The notes beneath the pieces are model-generated. The model saw only the letters and a list, made by a program, of their open reading frames with translations. It did not search any database and had not been told where the DNA came from. This document shows positions 37,989-49,213 of a stretch of 64,000 bases of DNA, in pieces; the stretch's first letter is position 1; each line of letters begins with the position of its first letter. The position numbers and the translations under genes were made by a program. The DNA is taken from contig BROI01000009.1 of assembly GCA_027923505.1 (NCBI GenBank), positions 868,001 through 932,000 of the forward strand, written 5' to 3'. The stretch comes from Mayamaea pseudoterrestris. Taxonomy: Eukaryota; Bacillariophyta; Bacillariophyceae; Sellaphorales; Sellaphoraceae.

Positions 37989-39704
37989 TCATGCGACGTA
38001 TAATGCCAATGATATCTGTAGCAGCACCATGGCAATTTTCCCATGTTGCGCGTTTATCCAACCAAAAACGCATGGAGATGCTGAACTAGCGTCATTCATA
38101 GACATCTCGGACGGAATGTTGCCCTCTATGGGCGCGTTCACTGCAGGGGTGATGGTGTTCAACCTTGTCACGTCATAAGTTTTGGCTGAAGTTAATGTCG
38201 GTCCTTGCAGTGCACCGCCTGCATCGGCAAAGTATCCGGCAGAAGATGGACGCAGTGAAGGCGGCGACGTGGTAATCGTCGGTGAACTCGTATCCGTTGT
38301 TCTTTTCGGAGTTCCAGAAAAAACTGTAGGTGAACTAGTTAATTTGGTTCTCTGGTTGAATATTGAGGGCACCACTGTGGGCACCGAAACCAAGGTTGGC
38401 CGACCATATGCCGGTTGGATTGATGGCCCATTCGTTGATGCCAAGGATGGCGCGCTCATTCTCAGTAATGAAGGCTGATGTGTACCAAGGTAAACTGTCA
38501 CATTAGCACTTTGACTACCACTGACATGACCAGAGTAGGCTGCCAGCGGCGGAGATTCGTGCTGACCCAATGTTTCGATATACCTGGCGTCGCTGATAAT
38601 GGCCTCGGTCGTATCTGTCGCCGACATGCCACCTTGCATGTATAACGCCGCCAACCCTGTCACATGCGGCGAAGCTTGACTTGTCCCTGTGAGAATAGAT
38701 GTGGAATTATTTGCATCGATCCAAGCACCCCTAATTTCAACGCCAGGCGCCCATATATCGACGCATGAGCCAACATTGGAGAAGTAAGCTTGCTCCGACA
38801 TTTCCGTCAACGCGCCAACTGTAAGACACGCATCCGAAGACGCGGGCGACATGTCACAGGCATCTCCACCATTCTCGTTACCAGCGGCGCCCACAACAAG
38901 AATCCCGCTCTCTTTGGCCCGGGAAATGGCTTGATTGAGCAGAGATGACGCGCCACCACCGATGCTAAGGTTGATAATGGTTGGATAGGCATCACCGTCA
39001 TGCTGATCTCCCTCCTTCAGTTTCATAATTTGTTCCTGTCGATCCGCCATTACCCACTCCATGCCCGCTACAACAGTCGCCATGGAACCTTGTCCATCCT
39101 GACCTACCACCTTTACGGATCGAAGTTGAACATTCTTGGCCATGCCAAAGCGAGACCCTCCAACGACGGAAGCAACGTGCGTGCCATGCCCGTGAAAATC
39201 AGAACAGTTTGTGCCGACTTCCACGACTTCGTGTGCGCAGGTTGCGCGGCTGTAGAGGGGCTGGAATTCATCGTGCGCCAGGTTGATTCCAGAGTCTAAT
39301 ATGTACACAGTTACTCCAGTTCCATTGCGAGTATATGTATATAAATTGTTGAGCGGCCAGCTTAGGTAATCGAGTCCCCAGGTGAATTTAGAAGTAGATT
39401 GGAAATGTTGATTGTCGTCATTGACTTGCTCCAGGATGCGAGTCGGCTGATTCTCCTCCACGCTCAATACATCAACCTCCTCCAATAAAAGCTCGACTAG
39501 CCAGTCATCGAGATTAGAAACTTCAAAGCCAAAGGCAGCGTGGCCATTGTAGGTATATTCAATGGTCACAGGGTTGCTGCTGTCTGAAGCACCAACAATC
39601 AACCTCTCGGCCGTCTCTTTGGCACTCACGACGCGGGATGGATCAAGGGATATTATGTAGCTATTGGCTATGTGATCTATGAGATCCAACACGAGATAAT
39701 GCAT
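37989..39704 (-). CDS. Subtilisin-like (S8A) protease with inhibitor I9 domain and hydrophobic C-terminus
   Basis: 571 aa from the ATG at 39704. Residues ~15-85 are an I9-type propeptide. The catalytic domain is proteinase-K-like: Asp137 in I-L-D-S-G, His173 in H-G-H-G-T-H, oxyanion Asn277 in A-A-G-N-E-N-G-G and Ser342 in G-T-S-Q-A-S-P-H (Gln replaces the usual Met). Residues ~385-540 are a Ser/Thr/Pro-rich stalk. The last ~20 residues are hydrophobic, like a GPI-attachment signal, which suggests a cell-surface enzyme. No good signal peptide is present at this start, so a short upstream signal exon may be missing from the model. It is convergent with the exoribonuclease, 40 bp apart. Confidence 0.85.
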   Translation of the reverse strand: MHYLVLDLIDHIANSYIISLDPSRVVSAKETAERLIVGASDSSNPVTIEYTYNGHAAFGFEVSNLDDWLVELLLEEVDVLSVEENQPTRILEQVNDDNQHFQSTSKFTWGLDYLSWPLNNLYTYTRNGTGVTVYILDSGINLAHDEFQPLYSRATCAHEVVEVGTNCSDFHGHGTHVASVVGGSRFGMAKNVQLRSVKVVGQDGQGSMATVVAGMEWVMADRQEQIMKLKEGDQHDGDAYPTIINLSIGGGASSLLNQAISRAKESGILVVGAAGNENGGDACDMSPASSDACLTVGALTEMSEQAYFSNVGSCVDIWAPGVEIRGAWIDANNSTSILTGTSQASPHVTGLAALYMQGGMSATDTTEAIISDARYIETLGQHESPPLAAYSGHVSGSQSANVTVYLGTHQPSLLRMSAPSLASTNGPSIQPAYGRPTLVSVPTVVPSIFNQRTKLTSSPTVFSGTPKRTTDTSSPTITTSPPSLRPSSAGYFADAGGALQGPTLTSAKTYDVTRLNTITPAVNAPIEGNIPSEMSMNDASSASPCVFGWINAQHGKIAMVLLQISLALYVA

Positions 39705-40359
39705 ATGGTTCCAAGAAGAAAAAGGGTGAGTAAGCTTGCTGGTGTGACAAAACGAAATCAGTGTTCTTTGTTCTTTGACATAATTAACGCACCTCCATTC
39801 GCTTTCTTTAACTTTCGATGTTCATTTATTCTTCCGGTACATGCTTGAAGTATTTTGAATGCATATACTACGCTGACCCATCTCGTTATTATCGCCATGG
39901 TGCACAAGAGGCCTGCCGAAGAATTTGGCGCAAGCGAGCGCGGCGTTTTCGAAATTTTGGTCGTCCATCGTTATCAGTACCGATGCGATGAATCAATCGT
40001 GCAGTGACGTCGCTCAGCTAACGATAGTTATGCAGTTGCTTGTGTATCTGTACTACATGAACATTGCACTTAGTTCCCCACCGGCAGCCGAGCATCGAGC
40101 ATACGTGTTCAAATTAAAGGGTGGATGAAAGAATGAGTGGTGCTAGAGCCTAACGTTTCGTGGAGGCTGCTTGACCATATACGTAAGGTACTACTTCGAT
40201 TGAACTGATTGTTTGTGTTGGTCTGTCGCAATCATACACTCGAGCCAAGACTACAAATACAGGCTAATAAATATGAATTAACACCGCCATTTGCCTAAAT
40301 TTGTAGCAGTCGACTTATTTACATGTTATGTGGCGACCATTTCTTTTGCACTATGACAT
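39705..40359. other. Intergenic region
   Basis: 655 bp between the subtilase start and the GH16 gene stop, both on the minus strand. It should contain the subtilase promoter, possibly an unrecognised upstream exon encoding a signal peptide, and the GH16 gene's 3' flank. Short open frames here have no supporting features. Confidence 0.4.
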
Positions 40360-42111
40360 CTAATGGAGCCAAACCCTTTCCCATTGACGCTCGTAAACGT
40401 AGACGCCTCGGATTTTCCAAAATGCCTCGTCCATTTCATCAGGATCACTCTTCAGGTAGTCGTTACAAGTCTGAAACTGCTTGGCTTGTGCAGGACAATC
40501 CATTTGAAAACGATTTCCCGCAACTGAGCCGCAAAACGCCGTGTTAAAGACAAGGCGCATGTTGCGAAAGTGCGATGCCGGACAACTGGTTCCTTCGCCA
40601 ACTGCAAAGTATGCATATGGCAGCGGCCATAGTTCGGGATTCGGGACAACTCGGAGCTTGCTATCCGTCAAGTGCGCGGTGCGAATCGATTGCACAATAT
40701 TGTCAGGCACGTTGTCATGTGGCGTAAATGCCCACGAGCGAATGTGCCGATTCATCGGATCCCACTCCAAAACAAACACTCCTCCGCCGTTGTCGTTCAA
40801 CGGCGCACCCAGGGTATCGTTGCGCTCGCTCACCGCCACACACCCTTGGTTCAGCCATTGATGTTGATCGTAAACAAAGCAGTTTTTGGCGTAGCGCATC
40901 GTCATGTCAGGAACTCCCGTCTTGGCATCTGGTATGCCTTGTGCCGTGTCCCAATTGCCAGTCATGACGCCATACGGAACGTCATTCTCCATGGTGCATC
41001 CGGTCGTTGAGTGCAAAGCCGTCTTGGCATGGGATTGGTAGTTGATGCCTTCAATCACGTCAATTTCTCCATTGACCGGCCAATTGGTTTCGTCCGTCAT
41101 CCACCCAGCGGCCCATACACCGCAGCCAGCCGGGACGTGGCGAACGTCAATGATGAACAAGCCGCGGTTGAACCGGCGAATGCCTTCGAGGCGTATAGAT
41201 TCGCGGGGACCGTCAGCCGTAGGCGCCGACTTGATGTAGATAAAGGGTTCGAAATCAGGGACTGTTTCATTTTGTGATCGTTGCTTTGGATTGTTGGTTG
41301 TTTCTCGCGTCGACTTTTCGGTCGTCCGTCGATGTCGACCAATGTCGTCTTGTCGTCGGCCCGTCTGCCGCGAAAGCTCTGGAGAATCTAGCTCATCAGC
41401 TTCCATGGTGACATTCACCAATCCAAGTGCCTGAGCGCGCTCCATGCTAACGTATGTATTGTAGCCTGCGGAACCAGCCGAATCTTTTCCGGCGTAAAAC
41501 GTGTAAAAATCAAAAAAGTGACTTCCCTCCTGGAGTTCCACCAGCTGGTAGGCCCCCACAGGTTGATTAGGAGGTCCAACGACTCTGACAGAAACAGTGT
41601 AACCAGCTCCGACGAGAACAAACAGTCCGACAACGGCAAAACAAATCATGGTCCACATGCGATGTCGGACCGTCGTTTCGGGATCCTTATCATACAATTC
41701 ATCCACATCCATGTCGGTTAACAAGCTCGCTCGACTCAGTCGCCTTGCACTCGATCCACTTCTCGTCATTCCCGACAGATTAACGCTCGATCGCCGCACC
41801 ATGGCAGCAGCTGCCGTCGCAACGTTCTGCTTGGCGTCGTGTAAGTCTTCGTTTGATAGCTGCAACGACTCTCTCAAAACCCGATTATGTTCCTGTTCGT
41901 CATCATCGTCAATCTCCAGCAAGCGTATACTAAGTCGGTCCGCTCGAAAGGATTCCTCCTCGCGCGAAAGTCGCCTCGATTCGTTGCTGCGTCGTCGGTT
42001 GATTGGCAAGGAAGAGGTGTCGTGCAGGAGCAAGGCTTGACTAATTTCGTCCTCATCGTAGTCGTCATCGTCAGCAAGCTTTCCGCTACTTGCTTCATTG
42101 CGGGAATTCAT
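40360..42111 (-). CDS. GH16-type beta-glucanase-like type II membrane protein
   Basis: An intronless 583-aa protein from ATG 42111. Residues 1-150 are charged, Ser/Arg-rich and cytosolic, with several R-R-x-S sites; one membrane helix lies at ~153-174. The lumenal or external part has the GH16 active-site signature at 349-354 (E-I-D-V-I-E, Glu349 nucleophile and Glu354 acid/base), inside P-V-N-G-E-I-D-V-I-E-G-I-N, plus W-A-A-G-W upstream and a Cys-rich region downstream (fungal MLG-type GH16 layout). These enzymes cut beta-1,3/1,4-glucans or transfer glucan chains. In a diatom, chrysolaminarin or wall beta-glucan is the likely substrate, but this is inferred. Confidence 0.85.
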   Translation of the reverse strand: MNSRNEASSGKLADDDDYDEDEISQALLLHDTSSLPINRRRSNESRRLSREEESFRADRLSIRLLEIDDDDEQEHNRVLRESLQLSNEDLHDAKQNVATAAAAMVRRSSVNLSGMTRSGSSARRLSRASLLTDMDVDELYDKDPETTVRHRMWTMICFAVVGLFVLVGAGYTVSVRVVGPPNQPVGAYQLVELQEGSHFFDFYTFYAGKDSAGSAGYNTYVSMERAQALGLVNVTMEADELDSPELSRQTGRRQDDIGRHRRTTEKSTRETTNNPKQRSQNETVPDFEPFIYIKSAPTADGPRESIRLEGIRRFNRGLFIIDVRHVPAGCGVWAAGWMTDETNWPVNGEIDVIEGINYQSHAKTALHSTTGCTMENDVPYGVMTGNWDTAQGIPDAKTGVPDMTMRYAKNCFVYDQHQWLNQGCVAVSERNDTLGAPLNDNGGGVFVLEWDPMNRHIRSWAFTPHDNVPDNIVQSIRTAHLTDSKLRVVPNPELWPLPYAYFAVGEGTSCPASHFRNMRLVFNTAFCGSVAGNRFQMDCPAQAKQFQTCNDYLKSDPDEMDEAFWKIRGVYVYERQWERVWLH

Positions 42112-42588
42112 TCCAATCAACGCAGTAGCGAGACGACGTGGTTTGCTTGATATTGAAAGTTTTGTATTCAAAGTTCGAAGCTCTCGTGATGGATGATGAT
42201 CCTCCTCTCCAACAGCCGTACCAGCACCAGCACCCGCACCAACACAAGCACTTTAAATGATGTTATTAGCGCCTCTTCGACTAAGCAATATGCCTTATTG
42301 CAGCCTTTGTGAGCCTTTTCCTCGCTTAAGATCTCTTGCTGCTTTTACAACGAAACTGTGTGGATCGATACGGTAGTATGTAGTTGTTGAGCGCGCCGGT
42401 AAATGTCGCAGCAGGACACAATGTGTCGTACCGGTACAACGGTCATACTGGATGCCGCAGGGTCATTCTACTCGTCGTACGCATCGCACCTCCGCCATTA
42501 CGATTCTTGCCTTGGTCGTCGATTTGTCATAAATCGTCTACAGCATGCTGAATGAAAGCATTTAGTATCAAGTAATCGTGTGATTGCA
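42112..42588. promoter_or_regulatory. Divergent promoter region of GH16-like and cyclophilin-like genes
   Basis: 477 bp. GTCGTACCGGT at 42425-42435 is the reverse complement of the motif duplicated at 17870-17911, here within a GTACCGGTAC palindrome. A CACCAG/CACCGCACC-like run lies near 42215-42240. No gene was recognised. Confidence 0.45.
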
Positions 42589-43989
42589 ATGGCTTTCGAT
42601 AACCTCGACAGCAGTTATCACAGTCGAAGCAGCGGAAGTAGCAGCCAAAGTCGAAGTCCTCCTCCATTTCGTGTCGACGAAGAGCAAGCCGAGGATGATG
42701 ATGATGACGACCACGACGACATCGCCCTAGACATGGGAATCAATGAGGAAATGGACATGCTAGATAATGAGCAAGATTACCTCAGTGATGAAGAAATGAA
42801 CCTCAGCAGCCACAGCAGCAGTGATCCCAGTTCCGCCGATACAGGTAGTAGCCCAGTCTATAACACAACACAAACCATACCAACATGGAGACGTAGTAGC
42901 AGTTATAACTTTTCCAACAATGACGATTCTGTACCACGAGCACATGCCTTTCTCGCTCATCCGTACGAGAGCATCAGTAAGAGGAGATCATATTCATTGG
43001 AGCAAGCAGCAACATGTGGCGCATCAACATCAACATCATCATCTGTTGCGTCAAGCTCGTTCATGTACCAAGGCGGATTCTTCTACTTGGCGTTTTGTTT
43101 ATGCGCCATGACAGCCATGTACACATCGCGAGCGACACTGACAACGACACTGCAGCAAGTGGCGTTGCTAGACACGAATCGAGCTGCCATGGATGCTCAA
43201 CTCCAAAACACGGAGCGCGGCTTGCTTCGCATCAAGCGACAAATACAGGCAATCGATGTTATGCGTAGCCAGCAAGATGGAACGGCCATAATGGATGCGT
43301 CAAGCATCAACGACGGTTTGTCTGCGGCGGAGGAGCGTCGTCGCCAGGAAAACACACAAGCGTTGAAGGAACTGCATGGACTGCAGCATCGACTCAAGGA
43401 TGAAGCATCTTTGGTCGCTCGCCTCAAGAACCAAGTGCGCGAAACTGCCAAGCGCGATCTGATTGCTAAGTATGGAGCTGGGCCTCATCGCGTGGAGATG
43501 GAATTGGTCTTTCCGGACCGTAAAATGGGAGGAGCGAACAAGTTTGTCATTGAGCTGGCCGATGTGGAGATGATGCCTCATTCCGTCTACACTTTTCTAC
43601 AAATGGTATCACTTGGTCTCTTGGACGGATGTTCCTTCATTTTAAATGCTTTGCACGTTGTCAAGGCGGCTCCTCTTCCCTACGATGGAAGCTCGGCGGC
43701 GCAAAAGGCGCAGGACTTTACCAAGGCAGGCTTGGAGAGCGTCGCCTTCAAGGAATACTCTCCCGAGTATCCGCACAAGCAGTACACCGTTGGCTTTGCT
43801 GCGGACGGTAGCCCGTCCTTCTTTATCAACACGGAGAATAACGCCGATGTACATGCAGGCGATCCATGCTTTGGAACAATAGTGTCGGGTTTGGAGGCAA
43901 TCAAGCGCCTCGAGGCGCAACCAACGCGCAACGGCATTTGGTTCGAGAAGCGTATCGGAATCAAGGCTGCACGAATATTAAAAGGTTAG
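42589..43989 (+). CDS. Membrane-anchored cyclophilin-like protein with coiled coil
   Basis: An intronless 466-aa protein. Residues 1-145 are acidic and Ser-rich; one membrane helix lies near 158-178 (F-F-Y-L-A-F-C-L-C-A-M), followed by a coiled coil (~185-295, Leu/Gln/Arg-rich). The C-terminal ~165 residues resemble a cyclophilin-type peptidyl-prolyl isomerase (F-V-I-E-L-A-D, M-P-H-S-V-Y-T-F-L-Q-M, F-F-I-N, D-P-C-F-G-T-I-V-S-G). The catalytic Arg and the F-x-x-Q segment of active cyclophilins are not evident, so it may bind rather than isomerise. A type II endomembrane protein is inferred. ATG 42589 is the first in-frame Met. Confidence 0.75.
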   Translation: MAFDNLDSSYHSRSSGSSSQSRSPPPFRVDEEQAEDDDDDDHDDIALDMGINEEMDMLDNEQDYLSDEEMNLSSHSSSDPSSADTGSSPVYNTTQTIPTWRRSSSYNFSNNDDSVPRAHAFLAHPYESISKRRSYSLEQAATCGASTSTSSSVASSSFMYQGGFFYLAFCLCAMTAMYTSRATLTTTLQQVALLDTNRAAMDAQLQNTERGLLRIKRQIQAIDVMRSQQDGTAIMDASSINDGLSAAEERRRQENTQALKELHGLQHRLKDEASLVARLKNQVRETAKRDLIAKYGAGPHRVEMELVFPDRKMGGANKFVIELADVEMMPHSVYTFLQMVSLGLLDGCSFILNALHVVKAAPLPYDGSSAAQKAQDFTKAGLESVAFKEYSPEYPHKQYTVGFAADGSPSFFINTENNADVHAGDPCFGTIVSGLEAIKRLEAQPTRNGIWFEKRIGIKAARILKG

Positions 43990-44375
43990 ACAACTACTTG
44001 CTGTCCAATGGATGGAACGGATTTGAGGCCTTATTATTGAGGTTCGTTTCACGTTCATTGGAGGAAGAGTTGTGGCCGTTTAATGTTAAGATCATACATG
44101 CTAACAGCAGCAGCACCATATCATGTTATAGTTAAAATGTACTTGAGGTTTTTGCGTGCGATCTGGTGATGTTGTCTTAGCTTACGTAGAACTTTCCGGC
44201 GTTCCGGCTTCGCACAAGAGCGAGTCTAACTGCAAACGATTCGACTGCTCAGGAGTGACTTGACGCGGCGATCCACGGATCCGTCGCAAGGTTTCATTGC
44301 GAGTCGTCCGTTTCACATACAAATACCGTTCCCTTGCCGGCCGTGTCTATCGTAGACAACAATCTACATCAAAAC
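43990..44375. other. Intergenic region
   Basis: 386 bp of 3' flank and the DDB1 promoter/leader. Nothing further was recognised. Confidence 0.4.
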
Positions 44376-47300
44376 ATGGAGAAGGAATTTGCTCATTACG
44401 TAGTGACTGCTCATCCGCCTGGCGGAGTCTTGGTGACTGCGAAATGCAACTTTATTGCACGCGACTCCATGGTGCGTTCTGCGACGAAACGAACATCACT
44501 TGCAATTGTACTCGAAATTGTCTTTAGCTTTTTACCCAATTCATATTCCACGCAACTAACGTATTATCTCTCCAATGTATATAGGATGTTCTCGTGGCCA
44601 AGTCACGTCGCTTGGAGGTTCGTCAGCTCCGTTCGCCAATGCATGGTAGTGAGCATCAGACTGTTTCTGCCGTTACTTCTGCCTCCAGTCCCTTTCCAAT
44701 CGTCGCCCAGGTTCCAATTAATGGTCGCATAATTTGCCTCTGCCCATTGCGAATTCCATCGATGGAAACATCTTGCGTCTTCATGGCGACGGATCGTCTA
44801 AACTATGCCATTGTTTGCTACGAGGATGCGAATCACGCTCGGTCATCGCCCTATTCTATCAAGACGCTCTGCAGCGGATCTCTGCGCAACGACACAACGG
44901 ATGGAGCAGCAAGCCTGGCTCGATTGGCCGAGTCTGGTCCGTTGGTGGCCGTCGATCCAGACTCGCGGTGTATTGCAATGCACGTTTACGACGGATTGAT
45001 GAGCATCATTTCCGTTAATATGAACTATGTCATGCCAGCGAATGCAGCTGGATACAAGAATGATGGAAGTCATGGAGCGCGACATGCTCCCATGCCTCGC
45101 ATGCACCGCTCATCCAACGTTTTGCTGGGACCAGTGCAGCACATTCGCATGGAGGAGCGCACCATTTTGGACGTGACATTTCTGCACTGCAACAACCAGT
45201 CGCAGCCGCAGTTAGTCGTTCTGCATCAGGATGCTCGAGGCGGCCAGCATGTCATGACTCACTTGGTACAGTTACCTACAAACTTGAGTGGTACACAGAC
45301 GTCGGCAGTGAGTGACAGCAGCAACAGCAACGCGACGACCATTTTGAGCGGAGATGGCATGTTGAAGAAGAGCAATGTTGATGGTGGGAGTTCTTTGTTG
45401 ATTGCAGTTCCGCCGAAGATGAGCAGCGCAGCTGCGGCTGCAGTAAGTTTAGCGACGAGTTCAATGGCTACCGAGGATGAGCAAAGTCAACAAAGGCAAT
45501 CTTCAAGTACCGGCGGAATCATTATTTTGGGACAACGCCAGTTCACATACTGCAACGGAACAGTCACCAAGGTCATTCCCGTCCCGCAGGCCTTGTTTCT
45601 TTCCTTTGAGGCCTTGCCGGCTGATCCAATCACACAGTCGCCCCGCTATCTGGTGGGAGATGAATTTGGCAATTTGCATCTCTTGACGCTGGTGATGAAC
45701 ACGAACATGGCGGCGGGCATGCTTGTAGCATCCTCAACAACTAATACGGCTTCCAGTACGACAACGACTGACAACAAGGTGGTTGCTTTGAACTTTGAAA
45801 CGCTTGGAAGCTGCGCGCTAGCCTCGTCGTTGACATATTTGCGAGACGGATTGGTTTTTGTGGGATCGAGTTTGGGCGACTCGCAGCTGGTTCAAATTCA
45901 CGACGAGCCCATCGCTGTTCCCTCACAGGACGCATACAACACGAGCAGAGACGGGATTGATGTCGATGATGACAACGCATTGATAGATACAACATATTTG
46001 AGTGTTGTGGAAGAGTATACCCACCTTGGCCCGATTGTGGACTTTGATTTGATGCCGACAACACCTGGCGCCACCGTATCGGAAACCGCGCAGTGTCAAG
46101 TGGTGACTGCATCTGGGTCGTCCAAAACGGGGAGTTTGCGTTTGATTCGTAATGGAATTGGGATGAACGAGTATGCCAGTGTGGAAATGCCGGGCATTCA
46201 ACACATGTGGAGCGTTCGAGAGTCGTTCAACGATGCTGCAGATAAATACTTGGTACAGAGCTTTGTTGGCGAGACGCGAGTCCTGGGAGTTGCAGCGCCA
46301 GTAAGTGATAAAATGGACGACGAGGAGGAGGGTTCTCAATCGGAATTGGGTGCCAGTTTGGAGGAAATGATGATTCCTGGTCTCTCGTCGGAATCGCCTT
46401 CGCTCTATGTCGGCAATGTGCAAGTTAGCGACCGAGTTTTGCAAATAACTGAATTCGAAATGCGAACGTTTTCGTCGTCGACGGGCCAGGTGCTAAACAC
46501 TTGCGCTGGTGCGTTTACAGTGGCAACTGCCAATGAAGCGGGTCAGATTGCTGTGTCGATGCGCGGCGGAATGCTTGCTTACTATATGATTAACAAGGAA
46601 TCGGGCACTATAAACAAAGTTGCAGAAAAAAAGATGGAACGAGAAATCAGTTGTCTCGACATTCATCCCTTTGCGACCTCCAAGCCAACCGGTAATGTGA
46701 TGGAAATTGATGAAGCTGACGAAAAATTACGGCGGCATTGCAACTTAAGCAATTTGGTGGCTGTTGGTCTTTGGGACGACTTTACAGTCCGATTGCTTTC
46801 GCTGGAATCCAACTTAGACGAGACAATCTGCATAAATTTAGGCAATGACGACGACGAAGAAGAGGATGATGACGGCAACGTAGTTTCACAGCGCCGGCAC
46901 ATTAACAACATGATGGCTAGAAGTGTCAGCCTTGTCACTCTTGACTTCAACTCATCTAATCCAGGAGCCGCATCGCATCCGTACAGTCGCGGGGTGGATA
47001 TGCTTTTGGTTGGTCTTGGAGATGGTACTCTCATTTCCTTTGCGGTTGTCCTAAGAGATAATTTGGTCACGGTGCAGGCAAAGAAGGAGGTTTTGCTTGG
47101 AACGCAGCGGATAGGTCTTGTACGATTGACCATGGAGGGCCGTGGCACTTGTGTGCTAGCTACTGGCGATCGTCCAACGGTGATCTACCTTGCAGGTGTC
47201 GGTGGCACCTCGTCAACTCTCTTTAATCCCAAGCTGTGTTACTCGAATGTGAATCTGACGTTCAGTGAAGACGAGGAAGGTGACGATGTCTCGCGTCGCC

Positions 47301-49115
47301 CCTCGCAACAGGCTATATCGGTGAATGTAGCGACGCCGTTCAGGTCGCCGCTCCTTTTTGACGCCAGCAGTTTGGGTCCGCAGCATTTTTCACTGTGTGT
47401 GGCTGACGACCAGGATTTGAAACTGGGCGTCATCGACGATATCCAGAAGCTCCATGTCACAACCTGTCGTATTGGCATGGCACCTCGAAGGATTGCTCAC
47501 TGTGCGGATGGTCGTTTGTTTGCTGTGGGCTGCATTGAAAGCGGTATTCACCTTGGTCTCGGGGAGCAGGAGCAAAACATGCTAAATTGTATTCGCTTCA
47601 TGGATGATGCGACTTTTGACGATGTAGAGCGCCTCGACATGGAGCCGTTCGAAATGATCATGTCCATGGCGTATGTCACATTAAAGGTGCCATCATTGGG
47701 CGAGCCCTCCAAGGTTATCGGAGCCGGCGACAGCGTAATGCCTTACAAACCTTTCCTTCTGGTTGGGACGGCGTACGCCCTGCCAGACGAAGATGAACCT
47801 ACTCGCGGCCGAATCCTTGTGTATTCATTCCAGGATGATGCGACACCTGGAGCTGCTAGCATTGGTCGTTGCATTCGCCAGGTGACAGAGCTGGCTACGC
47901 AGGGGGCCGTCTACAGTATTACTCAATTTTACGACGGTAAAGTGCTATGCTCTGTTAATTCCAAGACCAATGTAGTGGAACTAGTGGACGACGATGGGCT
48001 TCGAAAGTTGCAATTTGTCGGAATAGGACACCATGGCCACATTCTCAGCCTTGTCGTTCGAGGCCTCGCGATGCGGACTCCTGTGGACTTAAATCGCGAT
48101 GTTGCAGGCTTATCAAAGGGAGTAAGAATGGACATCGATGCGGAAGACGAAAAAATGAAGACATCATTACCGGATGAGCAGCTGGCAATAGTCGGAGACT
48201 TGATGCGGTCCATAAGTCTCGTGCAGTACTACCCTGAACACGACACGTTGGAAGAGGTATATATGCAAGACGGTGTTATGTTATGTGTCGAATTAACGAG
48301 ACGCTCACCTTATATCATTGTTGACGAATACACAGATTGCCAAGGATTTCAACACTAATTGGGTCACAGCTATTGAAATGTTGAATAATCGGGTGTACTT
48401 GGGTGCGGAGAATTGGAATAATTTGTTCTGTCTTCGTCGCAATGTGAATTCACCGAGCGAGGAAATCCGCTGCCGACTGGACACAATTGGAGAGTTTCAT
48501 CTCGGCGAAATGGTGAACAAGTTCATGCGCGGATCACTAGTCATGCCCCTGTCCTCGTCGTCGCTATCAGCCAGCAAGCCATTATCCGCGACACCGCGTC
48601 CTCGACGTGCTTCATCGCCGCAAAAGAAGCCAGCATCTGGCGAGGACGCTGCTGCCGCATCTAGCACTCGCTCCGCGCGACGGGCTGTCGTCACGACTGG
48701 TAGTCAAACGCTATTTGGATCGGTCGATGGTACACTGGGAGTGATCCTTGGAATGGACGGCCGAACAGCAGCCTTCTTTGGGACTCTGGAGCGCGCCCTG
48801 GCCCATGTCATTGAGCCCGTCGGTGGGTTCTCGCATGCCAAGTTTCGCGCGTACGAGGCTGAGAATCGCACCCATCCTGCGCATGGCTTTATTGACGGCG
48901 ATCTTGTGGAAAGCTTTTTGGATTTGGATCGGAGCACCATGCAAGCTGTCGCGGACGAAATGAACCGCGATGGCGGCTGGGAGGTGGACGATGCAGTTTT
49001 GCTGCAGAAGCCCGAAACTGATGGTGCAACGCCAAATGAAGATGAAGTGGAGCGGCTAGATCTGACAGTGGATGATATTCTGGCCATGGTGGAAGGAGTT
49101 ACAATGTTGCATTAA
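44376..49115 (+). CDS. DDB1: DDB1, damage-specific DNA-binding protein 1 (3 exons)
   Basis: Exons 44376-44471, 44585-48256 and 48336-49115; introns of 113 and 79 nt, both phase 0 (GTGCGT/ATAG and GTATAT/ACAG). The product is ~1515 aa, against ~1140 in animals and plants. Family landmarks run in order: H-Y-V-V-T-A, V-G-S-S-L-G-D-S-Q-L-V, R-N-G-I-G-M-N-E-Y-A-S, S-F-V-G-E-T-R-V-L, D-R-P-T-V-I-Y, I-V-G-D-L-M-R-S-I, Y-L-G-A-E-N-x-x-N-L-F and G-F-I-D-G-D-L-V-E-S-F-L. DDB1 is the three-propeller adaptor of CUL4 ubiquitin ligases and acts in UV-damage recognition. The extra length comes from Ser/Asn/Asp-rich insertions between blades and a long Ala/Ser/Pro loop in exon 3. CPSF160/SF3b130, its homologues, fit less well. 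Confidence 0.93.
44472..44584 (+). other. DDB1 intron 1
   Basis: 113 nt, GTGCGT...TATAG, phase 0, joining R-D-S-M to D-V-L-V-A-K. Confidence 0.85.
48257..48335 (+). other. DDB1 intron 2
   Basis: 79 nt, GTATAT...ACACAG, phase 0, joining L-E-E to I-A-K-D-F-N as in the family. Confidence 0.88.
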
Positions 49116-49213
49116 TCTACGTGAATAAATGTACATGCTCCCGCATTTTATAGATGGCTTGTTTCTATATTATATCATGTGATAGCGTAGCTAGAGTTCC
49201 TCTTCATCGTCAC

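Noticed and set aside
39925-40128. Short plus-strand open frame between subtilase and GH16 genes
   Set aside because: It lacks an ATG at its start, has no homology-like features and sits in an expected promoter/3' flank.
28546-49115. CUL3-type cullin and DDB1 as parts of one ligase encoded together
   Set aside because: DDB1 pairs with CUL4; the cullin here has CUL3-type N-terminal wording, and the genes are 13 kb apart with unrelated genes between.
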